Source of the DNA: Cyrtodaria siliqua
Taxonomy: Eukaryota; Mollusca; Bivalvia; Adapedonta; Hiatellidae
Assembly (NCBI GenBank): GCA_037043455.1
Contig: JAWPHD010008298.1
Coordinates: 53,023-117,022, forward strand
Reading direction: 5' to 3'
Length of the DNA stretch: 64,000 nt
In this document: positions 43,735 through 55,024 of the stretch, one piece after another
Position numbering within the stretch: the stretch's first letter is position 1
Layout of the letters: every line of letters begins with the position of its first letter
Made by a program: the position numbers and the translations under genes
The notes under the pieces: generated by a model
What the model was told of the DNA's origin: nothing
What the model saw: the letters and a program-made list of their open reading frames with translations, nothing else
Database searches by the model: none

Positions 43735-44097
43735 ATGGGAACCTATACTGAAGAAGACAGATTAACTGGAGCTGGCATATTTGACATTTTTTCAAAAGTT
43801 GGATCAAAAATATTTAGTGAATCTGTAAAAACAGCGGGCAAGAAAGCATTAGAAACTGCCGGAAAACAAATCATAGAGAGTGGTTCTAAAAAACTTGGAG
43901 ACGAAGTAGGTAAAATGGCTGCTGATAAATTAGTTTCGGTTATTAAACCTAAGCCAAAAGGTGAGATAATTTTAAAAGAACTTACAAAAGCTGCCACAAA
44001 AGATGTTGTGGCTGAAACTGAAGAAGATCTAAATGCAAATATTAACATATTACTATCCGGAAGAGGAATTCATGCAAGAATTAAACGATTAATTTAA
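43735..44097 (+). CDS. pVI-like minor capsid protein with two candidate protease sites
   Basis: Intact 120-aa frame. Near the N terminus (residues 10-14) is LTGAG and near the C terminus (107-111) LSGRG; both fit the adenain rule (M/I/L)-x-G-x-G with cleavage before the last Gly. Between them is a Lys/Ala/Gly-rich amphipathic region (SVKTAGKKALETAGKQIIES). Cleavage at the second site would release a basic 10-residue peptide, as the adenoviral pVI protein releases its protease cofactor. It lies directly before the major capsid gene with the junction motif between. Assignment is by architecture, not by homology search. Confidence 0.55.
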   Translation: MGTYTEEDRLTGAGIFDIFSKVGSKIFSESVKTAGKKALETAGKQIIESGSKKLGDEVGKMAADKLVSVIKPKPKGEIILKELTKAATKDVVAETEEDLNANINILLSGRGIHARIKRLI

Positions 44098-44118
44098 TCT
44101 AATTACTAGTATACATAG

Positions 44119-45347
44119 ATGTTTCGAAGTGATAAATATAATACTAGATATGAACATGTACCTGTTCAGTTAGATACCCCCATAACTTTACCTGGAGCTA
44201 ATACTAGACAAATGAAAAGTGGTTATCAGTTTACGTTAAATGATAGAAGTTCTTAATTTGATTGGTATAACGCATATTTTGAAATCAGTTTTCAAGTAAA
44301 CAAGCTTCTCGATTTGGCTGCTTTTGCAGCCGCTGATGAAATTGCTCTAATTAACGATGTAGCTTCATTGATTGATCAAATGCAAGTAAAGCAAAATGGA
44401 AAAACAGTTTATGATGGAAATAATCTTCATAGATTTGTTAACGTTAAAAGTTTGCTTGAAATGTCTGGCGATTATGCGAAGACAACCGGAACAAACGAAT
44501 ACTTTTATTTGGATAATACGGTTGTGGCAGAATCTCTATTGGTCATGCTTTAATCATAACTAATCAAAACGATAACTCTATAATTCCATTAAACAAATAT
44601 TCCTTCTTTGAGGGTTTGGAAACAAACATGCTACCTCCAGGTCAAATTCAGATTAGCTTGCAACTAGCGGCTGATGATGTGCTAATTCTCAAAGCTGCTG
44701 GTGGTGATGATGGTCGGGTGGTTATTAATAAATTAGTTTTGTGGATACCTAAAATGATATTTAACTCGGATGGTTTAGCTTATGTTATGTCAAATCACAT
44801 GACATCAACAAAGTGGACTTACCTCCGTGAGATGATACAAGAAAGTGGAAGTTCCCAACTAACTGAATCCGTATAACGGCTGGAGTAGAAAGTCCAAAAT
44901 GTTTTTGTGTATTTGCAAAGGGCAGACAGGAGTTCTTCTCAAACACAAAATCCTCATCTTTTGGATACGTTTAGGCTCAATGCTCCTGATAATTGCTATT
45001 TACATTCAGCTAGACAGGAAGTTGGAAACGGTGTATATTATCCAGAAACGGAATACAGCCATGATAATATTATAAGAATATTCAGAGATGTTATTAATTA
45101 TTCTTACAAACAAAATGATAAAAACACTGGAACTTTACTCAATGTGGGTAATTTTAGAAATCTTTTCGGAATGATATATTTCGATTTAAGTTACGAGGGA
45201 AATGAGGTCAGTTTTGATCCAAAACAACTAAGTTTGAGATACAAAATAAATGAACTTCCTGCAGATAGATATAAAGTTTATGCTCTGGTTCTCTATGAAG
45301 AAGATGTAGTTATTGATACTGTCAGAAATGAATTGGTAATAGTTTAA
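44119..45347 (+). pseudogene. PY: Major capsid protein, double jelly-roll
   Basis: Forms the trimeric capsomers. The start ATG at 44119 (MFRSDKYNTRYEHVPVQLDT), 22 bases after the preceding stop; a TAA at codon 46 (44254) interrupts, after which the same frame runs on (FDWYNAYFEISFQV). A frameshift near 44540, then NKLVLWIPKMIF and TKWTYLREM, two compensating shifts around 44870 and the conserved C-terminal half NPHLLDTFRLNA, GNGVYYPETEY, LRYKINELPADRYKVYALVL. The end is TAA 45345. Total about 410 codons, normal for the family. Its decay means no capsid can be made from this copy. Confidence 0.85.
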
Positions 45348-45365
45348 TCTAACTTATTAATATAT

Positions 45366-46012
45366 ATGACTTACGTAAAGTATTCGATAGATTTGACGGA
45401 TGGCAAGAAACGAAGTCTGGCAAAAGCATATGAAAACAAAAGTGAATTAACGCTCAGGTTAAAGAATAATCAACTAACTGGGGATTTTCCTTTGTTGTTC
45501 ACAGCTACTCAGATTAACAATATTAACAAAGCTAAATCCAACGGATATGGATTGGATATGAATATATCAAAATCGCAGATGAGATCTCAGTCCAAAAATG
45601 GAGGCTTTTTGGGAGCATTAGCCGGTTTGTTAACTAAAAAAATATTACCGACAGTTGCTAGACTCGCTCCGAAGATATTAGGACCTCTGGCAACAGGAGC
45701 ACTTAGTGGTCTGGCGAGTAATGGAATTGGTAAACTATTCGGAAATGGAATGGTAACTATCCCTAGCGGCAAAAAAACAAGCACTTCTTGGATCAAATAA
45801 ATTAACACTTGCACAAAAAAAAAAGATAATAAAGTCAAAAGGTTGCTGACCTCTTAAACTGACAAGACATCAACAACAAGATGGGGGATTTCTTGGATTG
45901 CTCGCATCACTGGGAATTCCTTTAATTGGATCTCTTATTAGCGGCTTGACGGGAAAAGGCTTGCAAGTGGGCAGGAAAGGGAAAGGCTTGAGAGTAGGCA
46001 AAGGTTTATAAG
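45366..46012 (+). pseudogene. Gly/Ala-rich capsid-associated protein
   Basis: The start ATG at 45366 (MTYVKYSIDLTDGKKRSLAK) follows the junction motif. The first 144 aa are open: a charged N-terminal domain with INKAKSNGYGLDMNISKSQM, then a hydrophobic Gly/Ala segment (GALAGLLTKKILPTVARLAP). After a stop at 45800 recognisable continuation occurs in other frames (GGFLGLLASLGIPLIGSLIS, then LTGKGLQVGRKGKGL, which contains another LxGxG site). Polintons carry a conserved protein of this type between capsid and protease; its role is unknown, perhaps membrane or core contact. Confidence 0.6.
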
Positions 46013-46055
46013 TAGACTCACAATTTAGACCATATAGTAGTATCCCATTCGTAAA

Positions 46056-46506
46056 AAAAAAGTTAATTTTCAAAAACGAGCTTATTTCGAACTTGGACAT
46101 AATAAAGTGGGTTAGGCAGTTAGACATTAAAACCTTTAGAGGAGTGTTTAGCAAGAACAAATTACCAACAACACAAAATAAACAAGAATGCGGTATTATT
46201 AATCTTGATGATTATACTGGACCTGGTACACATTGGACTTGCTACTGTAATGAGTATTATTTTGATCCGTTTGGCTTGAGTCCACCAAAAGAAGTTTTAA
46301 ATTACATAGCCAACATAAAATACAACACTATCCAGTATCAAGATAAAACGAGTGTCTTGTGCGGATATTTCTGTCTGTACTTTGTCAAAAAGTTGAAAGA
46401 AGGAAACAGTATGTACGATATTCTTTATAAAATATTAAAACCTTACAAAACTGTGGAAAATGAAAACATAATACGATCATGTTTTGAAAAACAAAGTTTA
46501 GTCTAA
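46056..46506 (+). pseudogene. PRO: Adenain-like cysteine protease
   Basis: Would mature capsid proteins. Open from about 46056, but with no ATG (the region reads LISNLDIIKWVRQLDIKTFR), so the start is lost. Catalytic residues are present in the adenain (C5/Ulp1) order: His in GTHWTCY, Asp in YYFDPFGL, Gln in YQDKTS and Cys in LCGYFC. About 140-150 aa, typical of Polinton proteases. Stop TAA 46504-46506 sits in a TAATCATATATTATATATA junction. Confidence 0.85.
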
Positions 46507-46528
46507 TCATATATTATATATATACTGC

Positions 46529-46990
46529 GTGAAAGAAAAGATAATTACTGAAAATGTTAATCCTCAGTATATTTTAACAAAAAATGGCAGAAGAATGTTA
46601 AAAGCAACATGTGCGTCTTGCGGTATTACTAAAACACAATTTGTTAAAAGTACACAAGGTGGGAGTATTGATATTCATAAAGTTTTACTTCCTTTGCTAC
46701 CTAAAAAGGGGCTAACACTTCCTGGTTATAAATATTGCGGTCCTGGTAATCCACTTGACAGTGGAGAACCTTCAAATGAATTAAATGCTATTTGCAAAGA
46801 TCATGATTACTGTTATGAAGAAAGTCCTAGTAATAAATCAATACGTGATAAAAACATGCTGGCTGGTTTGAAAACGAGCAAATCCAAATCGCTTGGAGAA
46901 AAGATCACTAAGAATTTGATAGTCAAACCTGTAATTAGCGAAAAATATAAACTAGGACTCGGAGAGCCAAAAAACAAGAACAGGCGTTGA
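46529..46990 (+). pseudogene. Phospholipase A2-domain protein, probably the N-terminal part of an integrase fusion
   Basis: The frame opens at a GTG (46529) where an ATG is expected. An N-terminal CASCGITKTQFV Cys motif is followed by a PLA2 domain: the calcium loop YCGPGNPL and the catalytic HD pair in ICKDHDYCYEE, as in parvovirus-type PLA2. Known in adintovirus/Polinton proteins, where it may help the particle leave the endosome. The frame ends KNKNRR-stop, and the integrase frame begins a few bases later without the usual junction motif, which suggests a single fused protein broken by a shift. Confidence 0.65.
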
Positions 46991-47926
46991 GATGGACTGA
47001 TAAGCTAGCCGATGAACTTCATAAACCTATACGAAGAAAGTTCACTCAACGCCGCGTGATTGTTAATGAAATAGATAAAATATGGTCGGCTGATTTGGTT
47101 GATATGCAATAGTTTTCATAATATAATAAAGGTGTAAAATACTTGCTGACTGTTATTGATGTATTTAGTAAATCTGCCTGGGTTATACCTGCTCCGAATA
47201 AAACTGGTATAGAAATTACTAAAGCTTTCCAAAAGATTATAAGTGCAGGAAGAAACTGTAAATTGCTCTGGGTTGATCAGGGTGTGGAGTTTTATAATAA
47301 GATATTTAAGCAATTTCTTGATGATAATAATATTAAAATGTGTCACACGTTTAATCGGAAAAGCTGTAGTAATTGAACGATTTAACCGGACATTAAAAGA
47401 GAGGATGTGGAAATATTTTACAGCAAACAATACAAATACATATTTAGACGTGCTACCGGCGATGGTTGATAAATACAATAATACAAAACACCGGAGTATT
47501 AAAATGACGCCGATTGAGGCCAGTGATGAGAAAAATAAAGGAATAGTGTATTTCAACTTGTATGGAAAGATGAAAATTAATAAAGCTTTTCCAAAGTTCA
47601 AAATAGGAGGCAAGGTTAGAATTTGCAAATATAAAAGAACGTTCGAAAAAGGTTATACTCCAAATTGGACTGAAGAAATAATTTTTATTGATGAAATTCA
47701 ATATACAAATCCTGTGACGTACAAAATAAAAAATGTGAACAACCAAAACATTGATGGAAGCTTCTATGAATTGGAAATGTTAAAAGCTGATCAAGAAATA
47801 TTCAGAATTGAAAAGGTTATACGACGTGATTACAAAAAGAAACAAGCATTTATTAAATGGAAAGGTTACAATGAGGATTTGAATAGTTGGGTACCGTTTA
47901 AGGACATTCAAGATATAAAAGTGTGA
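46985..47926 (+). pseudogene. INT: Retroviral-type integrase with chromodomain
   Basis: Inserts the element. Pieces: 46985-47110 (WTDKLADELHKPIRRKF, then IWSADLVDM with the first catalytic Asp, then a stop at 47109), about 47143-47376 (TVIDVFSKSAW; second Asp in LWVDQGVEFYN), and 47355-47926 (catalytic Glu in VIERFNRTLKERMW, then KHRSIKMTPIEA). The C terminus is a chromodomain (KKKQAFIKWKGYNEDLNSW). All three D,D,E residues are present, but a stop and at least one frameshift near 47355 break it. It ends 26 bases before the right TIR. Confidence 0.9.
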
Positions 47927-47952
47927 TTTGAAAAGTTGCACCCTTCCAAAAA

Positions 47953-48275
47953 AGTAGTATACAAACTGGGGTCTGTTCCTTCCAACTTTGTTTAACAGCT
48001 GAGACCGAAATCATCTGCGGTATTGGGTTTGAAAGATATTGATTACCCGATATGCAGTTGTTTTGTTTGGGGTTGATTAAAAAAGTATCAATTATTTATA
48101 AATAGTTTATAAACTGGGGGTATTGGGGGAGTTTTCTTTTAGGGGGTTTGTAAAGAGTTTTAAATGTGTTGGTTTGCTTGCTGGCTGATAAATTTACTGG
48201 CTCGCTGCATAAAACACCCCTCAAAAAAACTGCGCCGGTACCGCTACTTTATATACCGCTACTTTATATACTACT
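47953..48275 (-). repeat. Polinton right terminal inverted repeat
   Basis: 323 bp pairing with 27067-27312. It is longer than the left one because of a 15-bp duplication at the tip (ACCGCTACTTTATAT twice, 48240-48269) and about 60 extra bases. The internal block is otherwise collinear with the left TIR. Confidence 0.9.
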
Positions 48276-48281
48276 CACGCA
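48276..48281. repeat. Polinton right target-site duplication CACGCA
   Basis: Identical to 27061-27066. Confidence 0.9.
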
Positions 48282-48710
48282 ATACGAATAATACCTCGGT
48301 GATTATTGTTTTAATAACGTTATCTGATGTAAAGAAAACAAAGTATGAGCGCCTACACAAGCGTAAAATTGTGTTTAAGGTGTAAAACGAGTAATGATAA
48401 GGGTGACTGGCAAAGGACCAGTAAAAATAACACTACTGATTTGTAGCAAGGGGAGACTTTTCACAGCCGCCACACTGTAGGGTTAGTAAACCATACCGAC
48501 ATTGTGTACAATCTATACTCAGTTGCAAATGAAACTGGACACACTTTGAACGTTTTACTTTTCGCCCTATCCTCTTTATCAAGCGACAGTCCCTTAATGA
48601 TTCGACCTATTGAAACACAAATGACAACATGAAATTGGCAATGAAATGATCAAAACTTTGGTACCAAACATGACATATTCATTTCGGAATTTGTCAATTT
48701 AATTCTAAAG
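48282..48710. other. Intergenic, no gene recognised
   Basis: The block ACTACTGATTTGTAG near 48432 recurs near 51536, so some of this is interspersed repeat. Confidence 0.45.
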
Positions 48711-50312
48711 CAAGAGGCCCAAGAGGGCTTGTAGACGCTCTACTTGTATGATGTGATTCAAAAACATAAACATGATAGAGGCCAACCCAAGAAACATGTT
48801 TCCTATATATAACTCTATGTAAAACTTTGGGTTATCGTGGCGGCCATTTTGAATAATTTTGATTATTTGACGATAATGAAAAACACAAACTTGATAGAGG
48901 CTAACCCACGGAACATGTATATGATATTTGACAAGACGACCATGGCGGCCATCTTGGATGACTGGCGGCCGTGAAAAACACAAATCTGAGAGGGACTATC
49001 CCAAATATCATTGTGCTTAAGATTCATCAAAATCCTTCAAGCGGTTACAGAGAAGATGTCATTTTTATACTTTTCCTATATAACTCTATGTAAATTTTGG
49101 GTCGCCGTGGCGGCCATTTTGATTATTCGACGATAACGAAAACCACAAACTGAATAGAGGCCAATCCAAGGAACATGAATATGATATATCAGTAGAATGG
49201 AATCATGGATGACTGGCGGCCGCGAAAATCACAAATCTGAGATGGACTATCCCAAATATCATTGTGCTTAAGTTTCATCAAAATCTTTCAGGTTGTTTCA
49301 GAGAAGATGTAATTTTTAACCTTTTAACCTTTTCCTACAAATACTCTATGTAAACTTTGGGTCGCCGTGGCGGCCATTTTGATTACTTGACGATAACGAA
49401 AAATACAAACTTGATAGAGGCTAACCCAAGGAACATGTATATGATATTTGACAAGAATGGAATAAGTGGTTTAGGATATGTCGTTTGAAATTTCCTTAAA
49501 TTTGACCTAGTTTTAGCCATGGCGGCTATCTTGGATGACTGGCGGCCGTGAAAAACACAAATATGAGAGGGACTATCCCAAATATCATTGTGATTAAGTT
49601 TCATCAAAATCTTTCAAGCGGTTTCAGAGAAGATGTCATTTTTAACCTTTTCCTATAAAACTCTATTTAACTTTGAGTCGCCGTGGCGGCCATTTTGATT
49701 ATTCGACGATCACGAAAAACACAAACTTGATAGAGGCCAACCAAAGGAACATGTAAATGATATATCAGTAGAATGGAATAAGTGGATGACTGACGGCCGC
49801 GAAAACACAAATCTGAGAGGGACTATCCCAAATATCATTGTGATTAAGTTTCACCAAAATCCTTCAAGCGGTTTCAGAGAAGATTTCATTTTTAACCTTT
49901 TCCTCTATAACTCTATGTAAACTTTGAGTCGCCGTGGCGGCCATCATGATTGTTCGACGATAACGAAAAACACAAACTTGATAGAGGCCAACCCAAGGAA
50001 CATGTATATGATATTTCAGTAGAATGGAATCAGTGGTTTCGGAGGAGATGTTGTTTGAAATATCCTTAAGTTTGACCTATTTTTAGCCATGGCGGCCATT
50101 TCGGATGACTGGCGGCCGCGAAAAACACAAATTTGAGAGGGGCCCTCCCAAGTAACATTGTGATGAAGTTTCATCAAAATCCTTCAAGCGGTTTAAGAGG
50201 AGATGTCGATTTTATAAAATTGCTAACAGACAGACGGACAGACGGACGGACGGACGACGGACGAAAAGTGATCGCATAAGCCCTCCTGGCCAGTAGAGCT
50301 AAAAACGTTATA
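48711..50312. repeat. Tandem array of about 270-bp units with (GACG)n end
   Basis: Five to six units share GGCGGCCATTTTGATTATT, GATAACGAAAAACACAAACT, TTGATAGAGGCCAACCCAAG, GACTATCCCAAATATCATTG and TTTCATCAAAATCCTTCAAG. It ends in a GACGGACGGACGG stretch (50226-50264) and TAAGCCCTCCTGGCCAGTAG; the left edge carries the complementary CAAGAGGGCTTGTAG. Short frames here are repeat-derived. Confidence 0.8.
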
Positions 50313-50690
50313 CAATTAAATCTAAACAAAACTCAGTGTCTCCTTTTTTTTGCAACTGAATATACATGATATATCGGCAGGTTATTCGGGTGCTTGTCAT
50401 TAAAATGCAGAATAGCGCGACAGTCTCGGCATTCCTTGTTTTAGTAAGTCTCGACTAATAAAAGGCTCTGAAATAGCATTATATGTATCGACTATACCCG
50501 TACAAACGCTGAAACTACTTAACCCGTGACTTATTTATATTCATCAATTAGTACCAGTTCAAGTAAAGACTCTGCAGCTTGTATCGTCTTAAATCGAGTT
50601 CTCACATTACATTTCTCGACAGAAATTTGACTGGATCTATCAAACGACAAATACTAAATGGATTAATTTTCATTATTTCAAAAAATGCCC
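50313..50690. other. Intergenic, no gene recognised
   Basis: Contains CTGAAACTACTTAACCCGTG near 50510, similar to a block near 14126. Nothing coding was seen. Confidence 0.4.
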
Positions 50691-51230
50691 CTCACCCTCC
50701 AACCACATTCCTTCGAGTTATCCAGTTTTTGAAAGTCATAAAGTAGTTTCCCCTTCGAAAAGCATTGAGACACTAAAAATGCGCTACCGAGTTCACGTCA
50801 GAAATTCGCAAGCGTCTTTTTAAGTCCAGACAATAGGGTGGATTGAGGAACTGAACCAAGAAAGTCCTGCACAACTTGACTCTTGTGGGCGGTTGCATTG
50901 TCATAAAAAAGACATATACCACTTATTCTAATAGAAGGGTGTACTTTTAAGTAAAAATTCTTCAATTTGTTCCAGACTTAATGTTTGAAGGGTGTACTTT
51001 TAAGTAAAACTTCTTCAATTTGTTCCAGACTTAGTGTTTGTAACTATTTCCAGTGACTGTTCGACCTGTTGAAGTAGGAATTTGAAATACTGGTCCTTTG
51101 GAATGGAAGAATATAAATGACAACACTTTGCTAGCACTATTGGAGCCTTTTGCAATCACTGGTGGTAATTGACTTTGACGAATATTTATTGTATAATCGT
51201 CACTGAGGCTCTAAATAGTAAATCCAAGTC
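50690..51230 (-). pseudogene. Decayed mariner-type transposase
   Basis: On the minus strand: SFIFFHSKGPVFQIPTSTGR and TVTGNSYK (the VFFDxxGxVxxxxxPxGxTVT segment of mariner catalytic domains), then FYDNATAHKSQ with the conserved DNAxxH (second catalytic Asp) and NPPYCLDLKRRLR (remnant of the PPYSPDL motif). A 55-60-bp segment is duplicated in tandem at 50937-51047 (TTCTTCAATTTGTTCCAGAC) and frames are broken. A dead Tc1/mariner relative. Confidence 0.65.
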
Positions 51231-53050
51231 CAAGACAATATGATAAAATAAATAATTTAAATGTGATCACGTTAATAAGTATCCCAGAGCAAAATCTTAT
51301 GGTGTGTATTCGTTTTTCTAGGAATTGAATAAATACTGAGAAGGTGAACTCTTGGAAGCAACAAACACAAACGAGAGAGAGAAAAGTAGCAGACTCGGTT
51401 TAATTTAGGCTGTTCATGAGAGGTACTTATAAGATGCAACACCTCTCACGCCTCCTAGCCCCGGTGTAAGCGATGTTTTACTTTAAAGCAACACAGAATT
51501 GGCTTGATGATCCCTAAGGACCAGTAAATAATAATACTACTGATTTGTAGTCGGGCCGACTTTTTAAGGCACAGGACCAGGGCACAGCACTAAACAAACG
51601 CTAGTGTGAATTTCAACATATACTAAAAAGGTGAAGTCGAGTTGAGGACTTTAATATTCGTAACATGTTGTATAACTAAAAAGCTACTCGACCAGGGCTA
51701 CGTTTACCATAAACGTTTGAAAAATATGTGCACACTTTTATTATCGTAACCCTGGTTTGTTTTCAAAATATAATTTTTTAATTTTAATTTAAGAACTCTT
51801 CTGCGACAAGACTATTACAACCTTAATTATATGGTGATGTGATTTACAAACTTCGTATGATCCTTTGTCATAATCACTTTCATACAAGCTTTATTAAACG
51901 TGTTAAAACGTTGATCAAAAGAGGTTATGACATTATCATTTTGCAACGCACTGCATGTTTAGGGGTTGGCCCATTTACAGTTACTACTATGCTTCCCTCT
52001 TCGAGTGCGCGATGATGTGGACCCTAGGATGAAGTCTACACAAACCCTGAGTCGATGGTAACGTTTGATGTTTGTCTCCAATCGTGTCTTGTTGTACCCT
52101 TAATGGTTTATTATCTTATTGCTCTGGCTTCTGGCTTCTGCAAAGTCATTGAGTACTTGCTTAGTGGTTTTCTAGGCTTTTATATTCACAATGTTACGAA
52201 CATGAGCATCTTGGGTTATATGCTGCCTTGTTGGTTAGAGAATTGGTTAGAGAAATGTTCATGGCGGAGATTAGTTTATTTACATTTTCCCGTTTTATTG
52301 GGATGACAGTAGGGTAAGTGTGAGGTTAAGTGCACCCTAGAACCTGGTTTAAACCCACAGCGGCCTTTTTTGCCACTGACCGTTCCTATTGTCAACCCTT
52401 TTTGTGTTTGTGACGTCATATTCCTGATTGATATTGTCATTCGTGTTTGTAGTTTTTCGTGTTTTTTTGGGTTTACTGTGTTCTTTGAAAGTGCTTTTCC
52501 TGTTAGACCTTTAGACATATTTTTATATTGCCTATTATCGGTAGAGGATACAGCATGGGCGGGGATTTCTGTGAAGCCTAGCATCTGGTTTAAACTCTCA
52601 GCGGCATGTTTTTGCTACTGAGCGTTCCAACGCGGTAGCCATATTGTCAACTCTGTTATGTTTATGATGTCATATACTCGGCCTTTTATTCATCATTGTG
52701 TAAAGTAGGCAGCCCGTTAAATGTATAATGTTGCTTCAGGCAATAATAATGTGTGATGAAAATAATTAGGAAACAATTGTGACAGATGAGACAATTGGTT
52801 GTTGCTCTTTATAAAAGGGCAAAACGAATTTGATAACAAAACAGACATATAATTGCATATTAAAGTTTACATGAGCAATTGCATGATCGTAAAAAAAAAC
52901 GCTGCTAATTTCTCATTGCAAACAATTAATACTTAACATAATTCATATTACAAACAACACACTAATACGTACACAGTGTCGCTACATTTAACAATTATAC
53001 TATACAATAGTTCATAGCATTAAATTGGTTAAAACGTTGACATATACATA
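51231..53050. other. Repeat-rich stretch, no gene supported
   Basis: 51375-51450 shares AGAGAAAAGTAGCAGACTCGG with 22630. 52300-52700 holds two inverted copies of the dispersed TTGTCAACCCTTTTTGTGTT family (52390 and 52655). ORFs at 52055-52621 fall in this repeat on both strands and are not accepted as genes. Confidence 0.5.
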
Positions 53051-53052
53051 AA

Positions 53053-55020
53053 TAGGGTGTCGTGAAATCTGACAGTAGGTATTCATTAGTTTTCTAAAAG
53101 GTCCATCTGTTTACCATGATATTGTCGTGAAATCTGACAACATAGGCCAACTTGCTGTTCATTACTTTACTATAAGGCCCACCTGCTAACCATGATACTG
53201 TCGTGCAATCTGACAACACGTGTTCGTTAGTTTACTATAAGGCCAACCTGCTAACCATGATACTGTCGTGCAATCTGACAACACGTGTTTATTAGTTTAC
53301 TATAATGCCCACCTGTTAACCATAATACTGGCGTGCAGTATGGAAACACGTACTAATTAGTCTACTATCAGACCCACCGGTTAACCATGACACAGTCGTG
53401 CAACCTGACAACACGTGCTCATTAGTTTACTATAAGGCCCACCTGTTAACCATCACACTGTCGTGCAGTCTGACAAAACGTGCTCATTAGTTTACTATAA
53501 TGCTCACGTGTTAACAATGCAACTGTCGTGCAGTCTGACAACACGTGCTCATTAGTTGACTTTAATGCCCACCTGTTAACCATGAGACTGCCCTGCTGTC
53601 TGACAACATGTGTTTATTAGTTTACTATAGTGCCCACCCGTGCAATCTGACAACACGTGCTCATTAGTTTACTATAATGCCCTCCTGTTACCCATGATAC
53701 TATCCTGCAGTCTGATAACACGTGTTTATTAGTTTACAATAATGTCCACCTGTTAACCATGACACTGCCCTGCAGTCTGACAACACGTGTCTATTAGTTT
53801 ACAATAATGCCCACCTGTTAACCATGACACTGCCCTGCAGTCTGACAACACGTGTTTATCAGCTTACTATAGTGCCCGCCTGTGCAATCTGACAACACGT
53901 GCTCATTATTTTACTATAATGCCCATCTGTTAACCGTGATACTGTCGTGCAGTTAACCATGACACTGCCCTGCTGTCTGACAACACGTGATAATTAGTTT
54001 ACAATAATGCCCTCCTGTTACCCATGATACTATCGTGCAGTCTGATAACACGTATTTATTAGTTTACTATAATGCCCACCTGTTAACCATAATACTGGCG
54101 TGCAGTATGGAAACACGTACTAATTAGTCTATTATCAGACCCACCTGTTAACCATGACACAGTCGTGCAACCTGACTACACGTGCTCATTAGTTTACTAT
54201 GAGGCCCACCTGTTAACCATGATACTGTCGTGCAGTGTGACAACACGTGTTCAATAGTTTCCTATAATGCCCATCTGTTAACCATGATACTGTCGTGCAG
54301 TCTGGCAACACGTGTTTATTAGTTTACTATAGTGCCCACCTGTGCAATCTGACAACACGTGCTCATTAGTTTACTATAATGCCCATCTGTTAACCGTGAT
54401 ACTGTCGTGCATTCTGACAACACGTGTTCATTAGTTTCCTCTAATGCCAACGTGTTAACGATGACACTGTCGTGTAATCTGACAACACGTGTTCATTAGT
54501 TTCCTCTAATGCCAACGTGTTAACGATGACACTGTCGTGTAATCTGACAACACGTGTTCATTAGTTTCCTCTAATGCCAACGTGTTAACGATGACACTGT
54601 CGTGTAATCTGACAACACGTGTTCATTAGTTTTCGCTAATGCCAACGTGTTAACGATGACACTGTCGTGTAATCTGACAACACGTGTTCATTAGTTTCCT
54701 CTAATGCCAACGTGTTAACGATGACACTGTCGTGTAATCTGACAACACGTGTTCATTAGTTTCCTCTAATGCCAACGTGTTAACGATGACACTGTCGTGT
54801 AATCTGACAACACGTGTTCATTAGTTTCCTCTAATGCCAACGTGTTAACGATGACACTGTCGTGTAATCTGACAACACGTGTTCATTAGTTTCCTCTAAT
54901 GCCAACGTGTTAACGATGACACTGTCGTGTTATCTGACAACACGTGTTCATTAGTTTCCTCTAATGCCAACGTGTTAACGATGACACTGTCGTGTAATCT
55001 GACAACACGTGTTCATTAAT
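53053..55020 (+). repeat. 65-bp satellite array, about 30 units
   Basis: The unit reads CTGTCGTGYARTCTGACAAC, ACGTGTTCATTAGTTT, CYWCTAATGCCMACSTGTTA, ACSATGAYA. Units from 54440 to 55015 (about nine) are almost identical; those before are more divergent and include some shortened units (GCCCACCTGTGCAATCTGAC). Each unit carries an ACACGTGT palindrome. No coding potential. Confidence 0.92.
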
Positions 55021-55024
55021 TTAC

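Larger units (their letters stand above)
27067..48275. mobile_element. Polinton/Maverick, complete ends, 6-bp TSD CACGCA, decayed and with nested insertions
   Basis: The element starts AGTAGTATATAAAGTAGCGG and ends with the exact reverse complement. CACGCA directly flanks both ends (27061-27066 and 48276-48281); 6-bp duplications and TIRs starting AG are diagnostic of Polintons. Between the TIRs lie protein-primed PolB, packaging ATPase, capsid proteins, adenain-like protease and a retroviral-type integrase. Total 21.2 kb, of which about 6.5-6.8 kb is nested foreign DNA; the native element was thus about 14-15 kb. Most genes are broken, so it cannot move by itself. Confidence 0.93.

Noticed and set aside
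52055..52621. Overlapping ORFs of 83-102 aa on both strands
   Set aside because: They lie in a dispersed repeat whose other copies (near 1080, 3420, 4524) do not keep the frame.
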